Notes under the pieces: generated by a model
Seen by the model: only the letters and a program-made list of their open reading frames with translations
What the model was told of the DNA's origin: nothing
The model's database searches: none
Part shown: in pieces, positions 15,233-26,638 of the stretch
How positions within the stretch are numbered: position 1 is the stretch's first letter
Layout of the letters: every line of letters starts with the position of its first letter
Origin: Porphyrobacter sp.
Lineage (GTDB): Bacteria; Pseudomonadota; Alphaproteobacteria; Sphingomonadales; Sphingomonadaceae
NCBI GenBank assembly: GCA_017744315.1
Contig: JAGIBN010000004.1
Span: forward strand, 310,001-374,000
DNA: 64,000 bases
Direction of reading: 5' to 3'
Position numbers and translations under genes: made by a program

Positions 15233-16741
15233 ATGGCCAGCACCCCCGTCCTCGATCACCCTGCCGCAGACGCCGCCCCCGGACGGGCGCTCCCCGCCAA
15301 CCTCGATGCCGAATCGGCGTTCCTTGGCGCGGTACTGATCGACAACCGGGTGTTGGAAGAACTCCCCGTGACGGTGCGGCCGGAGCATTTCTTCGAGCCG
15401 CTGCACGGCCGGATCTTCGAACGGGTCCTCATGCTCGTCGACCGGCAGATGGTGGTCACCCCGGTGACGCTGAAGCCCTATTTCGAGAGCGACCCGGCCA
15501 TGACCGAGCTGGGCGGCACGGCCTACCTGCTGAGGCTCACCGCCGATGGCCACGGCCTGCTCGCGCCGCGCGAACTGGCGCAACAGATCTACGACCTGGC
15601 CTTGCTGCGCGAACTCGTCACCGTCGGCCGCGAGCTGGTCGAAGGCGCGCTCGACACTTCGGAAGAAGTGGAGCCGATGCGTCAGATCGAGCTGGCCGAA
15701 GCTTCGCTGTTCCGCGTGGCCGAAGGCGCTTCGGGCGCCAGTGAGGCCGCGAGCTTCCGCGGCGCAACCAGCAAGGCGCTGGAAATGATCGAGACCGCGA
15801 TCAATTCCGGCGGCCACGTTTCGGGCAAGACCACCGGCCTCTCCTCGATCAACGAGAAGGTTGGCGGCCTCCACGATTCCGACTTGATCATCCTCGCCGG
15901 TCGTCCGGGCATGGGCAAGACCTCGCTCGCCACCAACATCGCCTTCAACTGCGCCGACCGCTGGCTGCGCGACCAGCGCGACGGGATCGAGAAGTCGGTC
16001 GGAGCACCGGTCGCCTTCTTCAGCCTCGAAATGTCGAGCGACCAGCTCGCCACGCGTGTCCTGGCCGAACAGGCCGCGATTCCCAGCGAAGCGCTGCGCA
16101 TGGGCAAGATCAGCCGCGAAGACTTCCAGCAGCTCAGCTACGCCAGCCAGCGCCTGGCCGAACTGCCGCTGTTCATCGACGACACCCCGGCGCTAACCAT
16201 CGGCGCGCTGCGCACCCGCGCCCGGCGGCTCAAGCGGCGGCATGACATCGGGCTGATCGTAGTCGACTACTTGCAGCTACTGCAGGGCAGCGGCCGCAGC
16301 ACCGACAACCGCGTCAACGAAATCTCCGAGATCAGCCGCGGCCTCAAGACCCTGGCCAAGGAACTGCAGGTCCCGGTGATCGCGCTCTCGCAGCTAAGCC
16401 GCGCGGTGGAACAGCGCGAAGACAAGCGACCGATGCTGTCCGATCTTCGCGAATCCGGCTCTATCGAGCAGGACGCCGACATGGTCTGGTTCGTGTTCCG
16501 CGAAGACTACTACGTCGCCTCGCGCGAGCCGAAGGTCCCGGTCGGCGACGACGACATGAAGGCGCACGAGGCCCACGCCGCGTGGCAGGCCGACATGGAG
16601 CGGGTCTACGGCCTGGCCGAACTGATCGTCGCCAAGCAGCGCCACGGCTCGACCGGCAAGGTGCGCATGCGCTTCGAACCCAAGATCACCAAGTTCTCCG
16701 ACTTGGCCGAGGGCGAGTATCGGGGCGAAGACCTGGAGTAA
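15233..16741 (+). CDS. dnaB: Replicative DNA helicase DnaB
   Basis: 502 residues from the ATG at 15233 (MASTPVLDHP), close to the family's usual length. The upstream in-frame ATG at 15182 and GTG at 15176 would add a basic extension not typical of DnaB. The N-terminal primase-interacting domain includes NLDAESAFLGAVLIDNRV. The RecA-like motor has Walker A GRPGMGKTS near residue 223, the FFSLEMSSDQLATR helicase motif, Walker B GLIVVDYLQLL, and the arginine-finger loop VPVIALSQLSR. It unwinds DNA ahead of the replisome as a hexamer, loaded at oriC. It stands alone, followed by a convergent gene 23 bases away. Confidence 0.95.
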   Translation: MASTPVLDHPAADAAPGRALPANLDAESAFLGAVLIDNRVLEELPVTVRPEHFFEPLHGRIFERVLMLVDRQMVVTPVTLKPYFESDPAMTELGGTAYLLRLTADGHGLLAPRELAQQIYDLALLRELVTVGRELVEGALDTSEEVEPMRQIELAEASLFRVAEGASGASEAASFRGATSKALEMIETAINSGGHVSGKTTGLSSINEKVGGLHDSDLIILAGRPGMGKTSLATNIAFNCADRWLRDQRDGIEKSVGAPVAFFSLEMSSDQLATRVLAEQAAIPSEALRMGKISREDFQQLSYASQRLAELPLFIDDTPALTIGALRTRARRLKRRHDIGLIVVDYLQLLQGSGRSTDNRVNEISEISRGLKTLAKELQVPVIALSQLSRAVEQREDKRPMLSDLRESGSIEQDADMVWFVFREDYYVASREPKVPVGDDDMKAHEAHAAWQADMERVYGLAELIVAKQRHGSTGKVRMRFEPKITKFSDLAEGEYRGEDLE

Positions 16742-16764
16742 GGATCTGACCCGTTGGTAACGCC

Positions 16765-17937
16765 TCACTGTCCGAGGTTGAGGCTCCGCGTCACCGTGTA
16801 ATCCACCACCGCCACCAGGAACCGCGACAGGCGCCAGCGCGTGCGGTTCCACCAGGTCGCGCGGCGGGCGTGCAATTCCGGCGTGATCTCGATCGACTGA
16901 GGCAATTGGCTCTCCATGAACTGGCTCAGCCGCCGCGCCAGCGCCGCGTCTTCGATGAACAGTACGATCTCGAGGTTGATGAACAGGCTGCGCGCGTCGA
17001 AGTTGGCGCTGCCGAGATAGACCGCATCGTCGAGCACGATCAGCTTGGTGTGCAGCTTGCACGGCTCGAACTCCCAGATCCGCGCGCCGGCGTCGAGCAG
17101 CCGGGTGTAGTAGGCCCGCGCCGCGCCGATGGTGGCGCCATTGTCCGACTTGGCGGGGAACAGCAGGCGCGTCTGGCCCTTGCGCGCGATCCGGCGGATG
17201 CGCTTCGCCAGGCGCCGGGTGGGCGAAAAGTAGGCCATGATCATGTCGAGGCGATCGCCCTCGACGAGATCGGCGCTGACGCTGTGCGCCCAGCTCGAAA
17301 GCCGGCCGGTCGGTCCGCCGATCAGCAGCTGCACCGGGCCGGTCCCGCCGCGCCACTCGCGCACCTTTCGGCGGATCGAGAGGAGCTGCGCATCGGGGTG
17401 CGAGACCCAGTCCTCGAGTTCGGAATACCAGCGCCCGATCTGCTCGACCACGGGCCCTTCGACGGTGAAGGCCAGGTCGCTCCAGCGGTCGCCGGAGAGC
17501 GCGAAGTAGCTGTCTTCGACGTTGAACCCGCCGAGCATCGCGAGCTTGCCGTCGGCGATCACGATCTTCTGGTGGTTGCGGATCAAGTAGCGGCGGGTGA
17601 ACCGGGCGATGAAGCAATTGAACGTGCCACCCGCCTCGATCATCGGGGCGAAGAACTTCCGGTCCGCCGCCGCGCCGAAACCGTCGAGGATCACGTGGAC
17701 GTCGACCCCGCGCCGGGCCGCTTCCGTCAACGCGTCGCGCACGAGCACGCCGGACTTGTCCTTGGCGAAGATGTAGAACGCCAGCCGCAGGCTGGACTTG
17801 GCGCCCGCGATCATACCGAGCAAAGCGTCGAGCCGATCCTGCCCGCCGGGATAGAAAACGAACGAATGCCCCTGCGCGTCGAGGGAGAAGGGTTCGGGGT
17901 CTGAAGAGTCCGCAGGCTGCAGGTCGCTTGGGGCCAT
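16765..17937 (-). CDS. Phospholipase D-like / cardiolipin synthase family protein
   Basis: 390 residues from ATG 17937, preceded by AGGAAGG five bases upstream. Two HKD motifs are complete: [17 protein letters not shown] near residue 125 and [20 protein letters not shown] near 305. This marks a two-domain PLD-superfamily transferase such as cardiolipin synthase (ClsB-like), which swaps phosphatidyl groups between phosphatidylglycerol molecules at the inner membrane. There are no N-terminal transmembrane helices, as in ClsB/ClsC; a hydrophobic C-terminal stretch ([13 protein letters not shown]) could touch the membrane. It is divergent from rpoZ. Confidence 0.86.
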   Translation of the reverse strand: MAPSDLQPADSSDPEPFSLDAQGHSFVFYPGGQDRLDALLGMIAGAKSSLRLAFYIFAKDKSGVLVRDALTEAARRGVDVHVILDGFGAAADRKFFAPMIEAGGTFNCFIARFTRRYLIRNHQKIVIADGKLAMLGGFNVEDSYFALSGDRWSDLAFTVEGPVVEQIGRWYSELEDWVSHPDAQLLSIRRKVREWRGGTGPVQLLIGGPTGRLSSWAHSVSADLVEGDRLDMIMAYFSPTRRLAKRIRRIARKGQTRLLFPAKSDNGATIGAARAYYTRLLDAGARIWEFEPCKLHTKLIVLDDAVYLGSANFDARSLFINLEIVLFIEDAALARRLSQFMESQLPQSIEITPELHARRATWWNRTRWRLSRFLVAVVDYTVTRSLNLGQ

Positions 17938-18038
17938 GGTCCTTCCTACCAAGATCGCGCCGGCGCGAAACCTTGACTCTCCAACCCTCCCCGCTTAAGT
18001 GCCTCGCTTTCCGAACAACCCGAATTTCCGGAGTGCTC

Positions 18039-18383
18039 ATGGCGCGCGTTACTGTCGAAGATTGCGTCGACAAGGTTCCCAACCGTTTCGATCTGGTCCT
18101 GCTTGCAGCCCAGCGCGCCCGCGAGATTTCCGGCGGCGCCGAACTGACGATCGATCGCGACCGCGACAAGAACCCGGTCGTCGCCCTGCGCGAGATCGCG
18201 GAAGTGACCGTGCGGCCCAAGATCCTGCACGAAAGCCTGGTCCAGTCGCTGCAGCGCGTCCTGCCGGACGAAGAGGACGAAGCGGACGATATCGGTTCGC
18301 TGAGCCAGTCGGCAGAAGCCATGCGCCTCTCGGCCGCGGCTCCGGCCCGTTCGAATTCGGTCGGCGGCGATTACGACGGCTGA
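18039..18383 (+). CDS. rpoZ: RNA polymerase omega subunit
   Basis: 114 residues starting [20 protein letters not shown], the conserved opening of omega, then [13 protein letters not shown] and [11 protein letters not shown]. Omega binds and chaperones the beta-prime subunit and, in many proteobacteria, forms part of the ppGpp site. The C-terminal 30 residues are acidic and Ser/Ala-rich, as in other sphingomonads. The chosen ATG is 101 bases after the divergent PLD gene start. A strong rho-independent terminator follows 28 bases after the stop, so rpoZ is monocistronic here. Confidence 0.95.
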   Translation: MARVTVEDCVDKVPNRFDLVLLAAQRAREISGGAELTIDRDRDKNPVVALREIAEVTVRPKILHESLVQSLQRVLPDEEDEADDIGSLSQSAEAMRLSAAAPARSNSVGGDYDG

Positions 18384-18411
18384 TCGAACCTGGCAGGATT
18401 GACCCGAATAG

Positions 18412-18439
18412 AGGGCCGCTCTCAGGAGCGGCCCTTTTT
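18412..18439 (+). terminator. Rho-independent terminator of rpoZ
   Basis: Perfect 10-base stem AGGGCCGCTC/GAGCGGCCCT with a four-base TCAG loop, followed by a run of T residues. Confidence 0.85.
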
Positions 18440-18529
18440 CATTGCGCGAACGGCCCGTGTCAGCGGGACCTTGCAAGCTGGAGCCGACGTGTCACAACGG
18501 AGGTTTCCTGGATTGCGGGAGAGTGACGG

Positions 18530-19267
18530 TTGGCGGTCATCGCGGTCTACAGCGTCAAGGGCGGGGTCGGTAAAACCACCATCGCGGCCAATCTCGCGTG
18601 GTGCTCCGCCGCGATCTCTTGCCGCCGAACCCTGCTGTGGGATCTCGATGCAGCGGGCGGCGCCGGTTTCCTGTTCGGGGTCGAGCCGCGCAAGAAGCAC
18701 AGCGCCGAAAGCCTGTTCGCCAAGGATGCGCGCCCGGCCGACCTGATCCGCCACACCGGGATCGAGCGTCTCGACCTGCTTCCGGCCGACGAGTCCCTGC
18801 GCGATCTCGACAACCTCTTTACCCGCATGGGCAAGAAGCGGCGGCTGGCCAAGCTGACCGAAACGCTGGCGCAGGATTACGAGCGGATCATTCTCGACTG
18901 CCCGCCGGTGTTGAACGAGATCAGCGCCCAGGTCATTCGCGCGGCCAATTGCGTGATCGTGCCGCTGCCGCCCTCGCCGCTGTCCTCGCGCGCGTTCGAG
19001 CTGGTGGCGGAGGAGATCCGCGCCCATGCTCCCGACCATCCGCCGATGCTGCCGGTCCTCTCGATGATCGACGCCCGCCGCGCGCTTCATCGCGCGGCCC
19101 GGGAAGCGAACACCAACTGGCCGGCTATCCCGATGGCGAGCGCGGTCGAACAATGCGCGGTCCGTCAGCAGCCGCTTGGCGCCTTCGCCCCCTCGTCGCC
19201 GGCGGCCAAGGCCTTCGCCCAGCTATGGACCGCGATCGAACGCAAGCTGGCAAAGCCAAAGGGCTGA
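18530..19267 (+). CDS. ParA/MinD-family ATPase
   Basis: 245 residues, TTG start. The deviant Walker A motif YSVKGGVGKTTIAANLAW is at residues 8-25, the switch I/A-prime region is LLWDLDAAGG, and Walker B is ERIILDCPPV. This is the ParA/MinD/BcsQ type of dimeric ATPase that positions DNA or protein cargo. No ParB homologue, flagellar or cellulose gene adjoins it, so the cargo is unknown. The chromosomal parA normally lies near gidB/parB and starts differently; this looks like an orphan ParA. It is 45 bases upstream of the DUF3667 gene and possibly co-transcribed with it. Confidence 0.83.
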   Translation: MAVIAVYSVKGGVGKTTIAANLAWCSAAISCRRTLLWDLDAAGGAGFLFGVEPRKKHSAESLFAKDARPADLIRHTGIERLDLLPADESLRDLDNLFTRMGKKRRLAKLTETLAQDYERIILDCPPVLNEISAQVIRAANCVIVPLPPSPLSSRAFELVAEEIRAHAPDHPPMLPVLSMIDARRALHRAAREANTNWPAIPMASAVEQCAVRQQPLGAFAPSSPAAKAFAQLWTAIERKLAKPKG

Positions 19268-19312
19268 TGCCTCGCCCTTTCGTCCGACAGAGCGCTGGAT
19301 TAGGTGTGCCGC

Positions 19313-20374
19313 ATGGCGGAGCAGAGCATGAACGATAGCAGCAGCGCAGTGGCGGCCGCCCCCGAAGCCGGCACTCCGGAGACGAGGGCATCAGCGGACG
19401 GGCACACGCATGAGAGCGCCTGCCTCAATTGCGGCACCCCCCTGATCGGCGCGCATTGCCACGCCTGCGGGCAACGGGGCCATGTCCACCGCACGCTTGG
19501 GGCATTCTTCCACGACCTGCTCCACGGCGTGCTCCACTTCGAGGGCCGGACCTGGCGGACCCTTCCTCTGCTGGTGTGGAAGCCGGGCAAGCTGACCCGC
19601 GAGTACATCGACGGTCGTCGGGCGAGCTATGTCAGCCCGGTCGCGGTATTCCTGTTCGTGGTGTTCCTGAGCTACGCGCTGTTCAGCGCACTGGGCGGGG
19701 CGGAGTCGCTCACTCCCACGGTCAACGGAGTGGACCAGGTCAAAGGAGCCTACGAGGCCAACGAGCAACAGCTGACCGACTTGCGCCGCGAACGCGCGAC
19801 CCTGGCCAACGACGCCGCGGAGCAGAAGCGGATCGACAAGGAAATCAAGAGCCTACAGGAAGACCAGAACGCGATGCGGATGGTCCTGGGCAATGTCGGC
19901 AGCCAGTTCGAGCGCGACTTCCGCGCGGGCTTCGAAGCCAACCCGCTCCCGAAGGGCAACTCGATCACCAAGGCGATCGAACACATCCAGGCAAACCCCC
20001 AGCTGGCGATCTACAAGGCCCAAACCAGCGCCTACAAGTACAGTTGGATGCTGATCCCGTTGAGCGTGCCGTTCGTCTGGCTGCTGTTCCCCTTCAGCCG
20101 CCGTTTCGGCGGTTACGACCACACGGTGTTCGCGACTTATTCGATCAGCTTCATGATCGCGCTGGTGGCGGTGGTCAGCCTGCTGGTCTTCTTCAACCTG
20201 ACCTCGATCGGGCTACTGCTGCTGCTCTACGCACCTTGGCACATGTACCGGCAACTGCGCGGCACATACGCCCTCGGGCGCTTCGGCGCGATCTGGCGCA
20301 TGTTGTTGCTGAGCCTGTTCGCGTGGGTAGCAATCGGGCTGTTCGCCACGGTCATTGGCGTGATGGTGGCCTGA
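19313..20374 (+). CDS. DUF3667 membrane protein with N-terminal zinc ribbon
   Basis: 353 residues from ATG 19313; a GTG nine bases upstream is an alternative. A zinc-ribbon C-x2-C...C-x2-C pattern is seen in CLNCGTPLIGAHCHACGQRG (residues 38-57), then RTLGAFFHDLLHGVLHFEGR and TLPLLVWKPGKLTREYIDGRR, the DUF3667 signature. One transmembrane segment (about 110-130) is followed by a ~100-residue coiled-coil-rich loop (ERATLANDAAEQKRIDKEI) and three more helices near the C-terminus. Function is unknown; related proteins are common in sphingomonads and Bacteroidetes. A terminator hairpin follows the stop. Confidence 0.8.
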   Translation: MAEQSMNDSSSAVAAAPEAGTPETRASADGHTHESACLNCGTPLIGAHCHACGQRGHVHRTLGAFFHDLLHGVLHFEGRTWRTLPLLVWKPGKLTREYIDGRRASYVSPVAVFLFVVFLSYALFSALGGAESLTPTVNGVDQVKGAYEANEQQLTDLRRERATLANDAAEQKRIDKEIKSLQEDQNAMRMVLGNVGSQFERDFRAGFEANPLPKGNSITKAIEHIQANPQLAIYKAQTSAYKYSWMLIPLSVPFVWLLFPFSRRFGGYDHTVFATYSISFMIALVAVVSLLVFFNLTSIGLLLLLYAPWHMYRQLRGTYALGRFGAIWRMLLLSLFAWVAIGLFATVIGVMVA

Positions 20375-20386
20375 GCGAAGCTGGGG

Positions 20387-20416
20387 GAGCCCGTCCACGA
20401 AGGACGGGCTCTATTT
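20387..20416 (+). terminator. Rho-independent terminator after the DUF3667 gene
   Basis: Perfect 10-base stem GAGCCCGTCC/GGACGGGCTC with a five-base loop, followed by TATTTAT. It lies between the convergent DUF3667 and ftsH genes. Confidence 0.7.
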
Positions 20417-20417
20417 A

Positions 20418-22358
<1,941 letters not shown>

Positions 22359-22442
22359 CAGGAATCCTTTTGCGTTCGCCTGCCAATGTAGGTCTACGCC
22401 TGTGAATGGCAAGCTAACGGGTGAGCTGTTCGCCTTGTGGCA

Positions 22443-23663
22443 TCATTTGCCGCGTGGTCGGGCAACGATCAGCTTCTCCGCCAAGTCGGCCCCTTGCTGC
22501 CCGGTAATCTGGAACAGCGCCTCGAAATCGCCCTTGCGCGCGACCTTGTCGAGCTCGCCCGGAAGGGTCGGTGCGGCGACGATCGGGGCAACCCCGCGCA
22601 AGCCGGTGTCGCGGGCGCCGGCCACGATCGCCACCAGCGCGCCGCTCGGGGTACGGAAGCGCGCGATGTAGCCGAAGTCGGAGTAGTAGGCCGGAGAGGC
22701 GAGGCTGCGGGCCTCGCCGCTGGTGAAGGTCTTGCCCGAGGCCTTGTCGAGCACCTCGTCATAGCTCTCGCCCATCTGGAAGCCCGAATCCATGAAGTTC
22801 ACGTCTTCGAGCAGAGCCATGCCGCTGAACAGCCCGACGTAGACCACGTCGAAGTAGTTGAGCATGTCGGGCTCGAGCTCGGAAGCCGCGATCACGCTCA
22901 CCTGGCTGCCTCCGCCCGCGAGGACCGGGGCAATGCCGCTGATCCCGTAGGCGACCGAAAACGGCAGGTAGTTGAGCCCGACATCCTCGGCATTGCCGTA
23001 CCGTTCCGGCTCGAGGTCCTGCATCTGGATCAGGTCGCTCGGAGAATTGACGCGGAAGTCGCGGATCAGGCGGCCGCGCTCGGGCGAGACCGAATCGATT
23101 TCGCCGAACATGTAGTAGTCGCCGACCACGATCAGCTTAGGCCGCGGCGAGTCGATGAAAGGCTGCCACAGCGCGTTGGCGGGCGGCGCCTCGTCGCGCC
23201 ACGGGACGGCCCATCCGGCGAGGAAGGCCGCGACCAAGGCCGCGAGTGCCGCCAGACCGATCAGCAGGTTGCGGCGTCGGTGCGTGGTCGGCGCTGCCTC
23301 TTCGACCTCGGGCTCACCTTCGGGGCGTACCAGACGCAGGGCGTAGGTGCCGGTGGGCAAGGTCAAGCGCGACCCTTCGGGAGAGTCGCCTTTGGCGGAA
23401 TAGAACTCCTCGAGCCGCTTGCGCAGGCGATGGATATAGACCCGGACCGTCGCGTCATCCGCCCCGGCTTCGGTCTGACCGAAGACCATCTCGGCAATTT
23501 CGGCCTGGGAGGCGGACGGCTTGTTGGCGCCGCGAGAAGCCAGGAAATCGAACAGTTCGAGCAGGCGCCCGCCCTCGCCCAGCGTCCCGCTTGCGCGAAC
23601 CCGCCCGACTTCCGCCGCGAACGACGCTTCGTCCTGCGAAACTGCTTCAGCCAATTCGGTCAT
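22443..23663 (-). CDS. Membrane-anchored winged-helix transcriptional regulator (ToxR/CadC-like layout)
   Basis: 406 residues from ATG 23663. Residues 1-115 form an OmpR/ToxR-type winged helix (SQAEIAEMVFGQTEAGADDATVRVYIHRLRKRLEEFY), a basic patch (THRRRNLLIG) and one transmembrane helix (about 131-152) follow, and the rest is a periplasmic sensor domain (KLIVVGDYYMFGEID, SDFGYIARF) of unknown ligand. Such proteins bind DNA while in the membrane. It is divergent from a TonB-dependent receptor gene, and the shared 140-base interval holds TGTAACG direct repeats 10 bases apart, so it probably controls the receptor. That regulatory link is inference. Confidence 0.78.
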   Translation of the reverse strand: MTELAEAVSQDEASFAAEVGRVRASGTLGEGGRLLELFDFLASRGANKPSASQAEIAEMVFGQTEAGADDATVRVYIHRLRKRLEEFYSAKGDSPEGSRLTLPTGTYALRLVRPEGEPEVEEAAPTTHRRRNLLIGLAALAALVAAFLAGWAVPWRDEAPPANALWQPFIDSPRPKLIVVGDYYMFGEIDSVSPERGRLIRDFRVNSPSDLIQMQDLEPERYGNAEDVGLNYLPFSVAYGISGIAPVLAGGGSQVSVIAASELEPDMLNYFDVVYVGLFSGMALLEDVNFMDSGFQMGESYDEVLDKASGKTFTSGEARSLASPAYYSDFGYIARFRTPSGALVAIVAGARDTGLRGVAPIVAAPTLPGELDKVARKGDFEALFQITGQQGADLAEKLIVARPRGK

Positions 23664-23694
23664 CCCCAAGGCCCATAGGCGCGGCCCATCCCGG

Positions 23695-23727
23695 TGTAAC
23701 GCGATGTAACGTAGGGATTACCGTAAT
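23695..23727. promoter_or_regulatory. Direct repeats and palindrome in the regulator/TonB receptor interval
   Basis: TGTAACG occurs at 23695-23701 and 23705-23711, a 10-base period, followed by the palindrome ATTAC-C-GTAAT at 23717-23727. Winged-helix regulators of the OmpR/ToxR class usually bind tandem half-sites about one helical turn apart. The cluster sits between the divergent regulator gene and the TonB receptor gene. Confidence 0.5.
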
Positions 23728-23803
23728 TAACTTGGTTTGGCGAGTGGCCCCCAGCAACCCGATTCCCGCACTGCTCTCAACAGGGATGGGGATTTTTCAA
23801 GTC

Positions 23804-25888
23804 ATGAGTTTTGTTAGGTTTTCCGGTCGGCAAGCCATGCTTGCCGGCGCTGCATCGGTAGCGCTGCTGACGATTCCCGCAGCCGCCTTTGCGCAGGACG
23901 AGTCTGAGGGCGCCACCGCCGAAAAGCCGGACGAGTCCGCCGATACGCAGGCGGAAGGCGATGGAACGATCATCGTATTCGGCCGCGCCGAGCGCCTCAT
24001 CGGCCAAGCGGGTGCTGCCAGCGAAGGCGGCGTGGCGGGTGCCGACCTCGAAGTACGTCCCCTGCTGCGCCCGGCCGAAATCCTCGAAGCCACGCCCGGC
24101 TTGATCGCCACCCAGCATTCCGGCGGCGGCAAGGCCAACCAGTACTTCCTGCGCGGCTTCAACCTCGACCACGGCACCGACTTCGCCGTCTACATCGACG
24201 ACATGCCGATGAACTTCCGCACCCACGGCCATGGCCAGGGGTATCTCGACGTCAACGGCCTGATCCCTGAGGCGGTCCAGCGCCTCGACTACCGCAAAGG
24301 ACCGTACCGCGCCGACACTGGCGACTTCGGCTTCGTTGGCTCTAGCTACATCACCACGCGTAATACGATGGACCCGTTCGCCGTCGTCGAAGTGGGCATG
24401 TACGACTACGCCCGGTTTGTTGCGGGAGGCTCGTTCAAGGTCGGGAGCGGCGACCTGCTGTTCGTTGGCCAGGCCAAGTACAACAACGGCCCCTGGGACT
24501 TGCCGGAGGACTATGATGGCTACTCCGGTATGCTCAAGTATTCGGCCCCGTTGTTCGACGGTGAATTCCAGGCCTCGCTGAATATCTACACGGCAACCTG
24601 GGCGCCAACCGAGCAGATCCCCGAACGCGCGATCGGGACGCTGGTGCCCGACGCCTTTGGAACGCTCGACCCTACCTTGCGCGGCAGCACCGAGCGTGAG
24701 ATCCTGACGCTTGGCTACAAGTCGGACACCTGGCGCATCACGGGCTACCTCCAGCACTACGACTGGAACCTGCTGAGCAACTTCACCTTCTTCCTCGACG
24801 ATCCGGTGAACGGCGACCAGCTGCGGCAGTACGACAAGCGCTGGACTTACGGCGGGCGCATCGAACGCACGGTCGAGGTCAACGATGCCCTGTCGCTTCG
24901 CGCCGGCACCGAGCTGCGCGAAGACACCCAGCCGCGCGTTGGCCTCGACCGGACGATTGCCGGGGTAAAGAACTTCACCGTCGGCGCCTTCGACGTGAAG
25001 GAATCGAGCGCCGCCCTCTATGCCGAAGCCATTGTGCGCCCGGTCGAGCGCCTGATGGTGATCGGCGGTCTGCGCGGCGACTGGTACCGATTCCGTACCA
25101 CCGCGCTCGAAGGTGACGCCGCCTGGGATGGCGTGGTCAAGGACCACGGCCTGTTCCCGAAGATCGGCGTCAACTACGAGGTTGCCGACGGGATCGCGCT
25201 CTACGCCAACTGGGGCGAAGGCTTCCACTCGAACGATTCCCGCGGCGTGACCAGCCCGACCGATCCGGCGCCGGGAGTGGTGCAGGGCACGATGAAGGAA
25301 GTCGGCGCCCGCTTCGAACGCGGCGGCCTGATCCTGACCGGCGTGTACTGGTGGAGCTACATCGACAGCGAGCTGATCTACGTCGGCGATGCCGGCGCGG
25401 TCGAGCCGAGCGATCCGGGCCGGCGCCATGGCTACGAGCTGACCGCGTTCTGGAAGCCCAACTCCTGGCTGGCGTTCGACGGCGTGTGGACTGGATCGAA
25501 GGCCCGCTACGTCGGCCTGCCCGAAGGCGAGAACTACGTGCCCGGCGCCCTCGAAAGCGCCGGCGAACTGGGCGTCTCCAGCATCTTCCCCGAATGGAAC
25601 GCCGCCATCCGCTTCCGCTACCTCGGCCCGCACGCGCTGATCGAGGACAACTCCGAACGCGGCGAGCCCACCCTGCTGGTCAACTTGCGCGCCGCTTGGA
25701 CGCCGAGCCGCTACAAGGGCTGGGAGATCTACGGCGAGGTGCTCAACCTGTTCGACAGCACTGCGCACGACATCGACTACTTCTACGCCACCCGCCTCCC
25801 CGGCGAGCCGCTCGACGGCATCGAAGGCCGCCAGAGCCGCATCGTCGAACCGCGCCAGTTGCGGATCGGGTTCAAGAAGACCTTCTAA
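23804..25888 (+). CDS. TonB-dependent outer-membrane receptor
   Basis: 694 residues from ATG 23804 (MSFVRFSGRQ); ATG 23786 would add six residues. The signal peptide ends near AAFAQDE. An acidic, poorly conserved stretch precedes a TonB-box-like segment (TIIVFGRAERL), the plug domain (LRPAEILEATPGL, NQYFLRGFNLDHGTDFAVYIDDMPMNF) and a 22-strand barrel ending in the Phe terminus RIGFKKTF. It imports a siderophore, cofactor or oligosaccharide using TonB energy; the plug motif HGTDFAVYIDDMPMNFRTHG is distinctive, but the ligand is not known. It is divergent from, and probably controlled by, the membrane-anchored regulator. A good terminator follows. Confidence 0.9.
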   Translation: MSFVRFSGRQAMLAGAASVALLTIPAAAFAQDESEGATAEKPDESADTQAEGDGTIIVFGRAERLIGQAGAASEGGVAGADLEVRPLLRPAEILEATPGLIATQHSGGGKANQYFLRGFNLDHGTDFAVYIDDMPMNFRTHGHGQGYLDVNGLIPEAVQRLDYRKGPYRADTGDFGFVGSSYITTRNTMDPFAVVEVGMYDYARFVAGGSFKVGSGDLLFVGQAKYNNGPWDLPEDYDGYSGMLKYSAPLFDGEFQASLNIYTATWAPTEQIPERAIGTLVPDAFGTLDPTLRGSTEREILTLGYKSDTWRITGYLQHYDWNLLSNFTFFLDDPVNGDQLRQYDKRWTYGGRIERTVEVNDALSLRAGTELREDTQPRVGLDRTIAGVKNFTVGAFDVKESSAALYAEAIVRPVERLMVIGGLRGDWYRFRTTALEGDAAWDGVVKDHGLFPKIGVNYEVADGIALYANWGEGFHSNDSRGVTSPTDPAPGVVQGTMKEVGARFERGGLILTGVYWWSYIDSELIYVGDAGAVEPSDPGRRHGYELTAFWKPNSWLAFDGVWTGSKARYVGLPEGENYVPGALESAGELGVSSIFPEWNAAIRFRYLGPHALIEDNSERGEPTLLVNLRAAWTPSRYKGWEIYGEVLNLFDSTAHDIDYFYATRLPGEPLDGIEGRQSRIVEPRQLRIGFKKTF

Positions 25889-25923
25889 CCCCTCTCTCCG
25901 AGCCCCCCACCCGGCTCGCACTC

Positions 25924-25958
25924 AAGACCCGCTCACCAATGGTGGGCGGGTCTTTTTT
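25924..25958 (+). terminator. Rho-independent terminator after the TonB receptor gene
   Basis: A long stem (AAGACCCGC-TCACCA pairing with TGGTG-GGCGGGTCTT) ends in six T residues. Confidence 0.85.
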
Positions 25959-26038
25959 CGACGCAGATGTACAGTGTCCTTGACATAGCGTCCCGTTTAG
26001 TCCAGTTTCCTTGACATGATTGCAAGGGAGCTTGACCA

Positions 26039-26215
26039 ATGAAGCCCTATCGAAGCGCACTCTGCTGGGCAGCCGCCATCATCGGTGTCGCTCTCGCGGG
26101 AATGTTCGACGTCATCGACCAGGCCTCGACTACGACGCTGCTCATTGCGTTGCCGGTCGCCGGGTGGATGGCAGTGAGCGGGCGCGGTTCGTGCCCGTTG
26201 GCAAGGGAGCGCTGA
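26039..26215 (+). CDS. Small membrane protein, 58 residues, first gene of an XRE-regulator unit
   Basis: Starts MKPYRSALCWAAAIIG after a GGGAG ribosome site (26027-26031) and ends LARER at 26213-26215. Two hydrophobic segments (about residues 7-22 and 31-46) are separated by an acidic loop (FDVIDQASTT). It is followed three bases later by a second membrane protein gene and then by an XRE regulator that overlaps it. The same order, small membrane protein, DUF-type membrane protein, XRE, is familiar in sphingomonads. Function unknown. Confidence 0.7.
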   Translation: MKPYRSALCWAAAIIGVALAGMFDVIDQASTTTLLIALPVAGWMAVSGRGSCPLARER

Positions 26216-26218
26216 GGC

Positions 26219-26638
26219 ATGGCGTCCAAATTCACGCCCGTCCGCCGGAAGTACTTGATCCGCTCCTGGATAGTTGGGGCCGTCTACGTCAGCAGCATGC
26301 TCGGCGCAGGTTACCTGATCGGAAACGTCGGAGTGTCGCGCCCGGTCGCCGTGGCGGTGGCGTTGGTCCCCGGCTTTGCCATAGCGGCGATGTTCTACGT
26401 GACGATGATGATGATCAGCGACACCAAAGACGAATTCATGCGCATGCTGGCCATCCGTCAGCAGCTGGTCGCCGCGGGTTTCGCCTTCTCCATCGCAAGC
26501 GTGTGGGGCTGCCTCGAGGTGTTCCATCTCGTCCGACACATGCCGACGTTTTACGTGGTCATCCTTTGGGCGATCGGAGTGTTCGTCGGCCAGGTCGTCA
26601 ACCGGATCACTTACGGCGTGTGGGGCGAATGTCCGTGA
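26219..26638 (+). CDS. Four-helix membrane protein upstream of an XRE regulator
   Basis: 139 residues with four predicted membrane helices (roughly 15-36, 43-63, 82-101, 108-129). A conserved-looking cytoplasmic loop SDTKDEFMRMLAIRQQL lies between helices 2 and 3. It starts three bases after the 58-residue gene and its last ten bases overlap the XRE gene, so the three form one translationally coupled unit. No enzyme motif is seen; the protein may be a sensor or partner for the regulator. Confidence 0.78.
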   Translation: MASKFTPVRRKYLIRSWIVGAVYVSSMLGAGYLIGNVGVSRPVAVAVALVPGFAIAAMFYVTMMMISDTKDEFMRMLAIRQQLVAAGFAFSIASVWGCLEVFHLVRHMPTFYVVILWAIGVFVGQVVNRITYGVWGECP

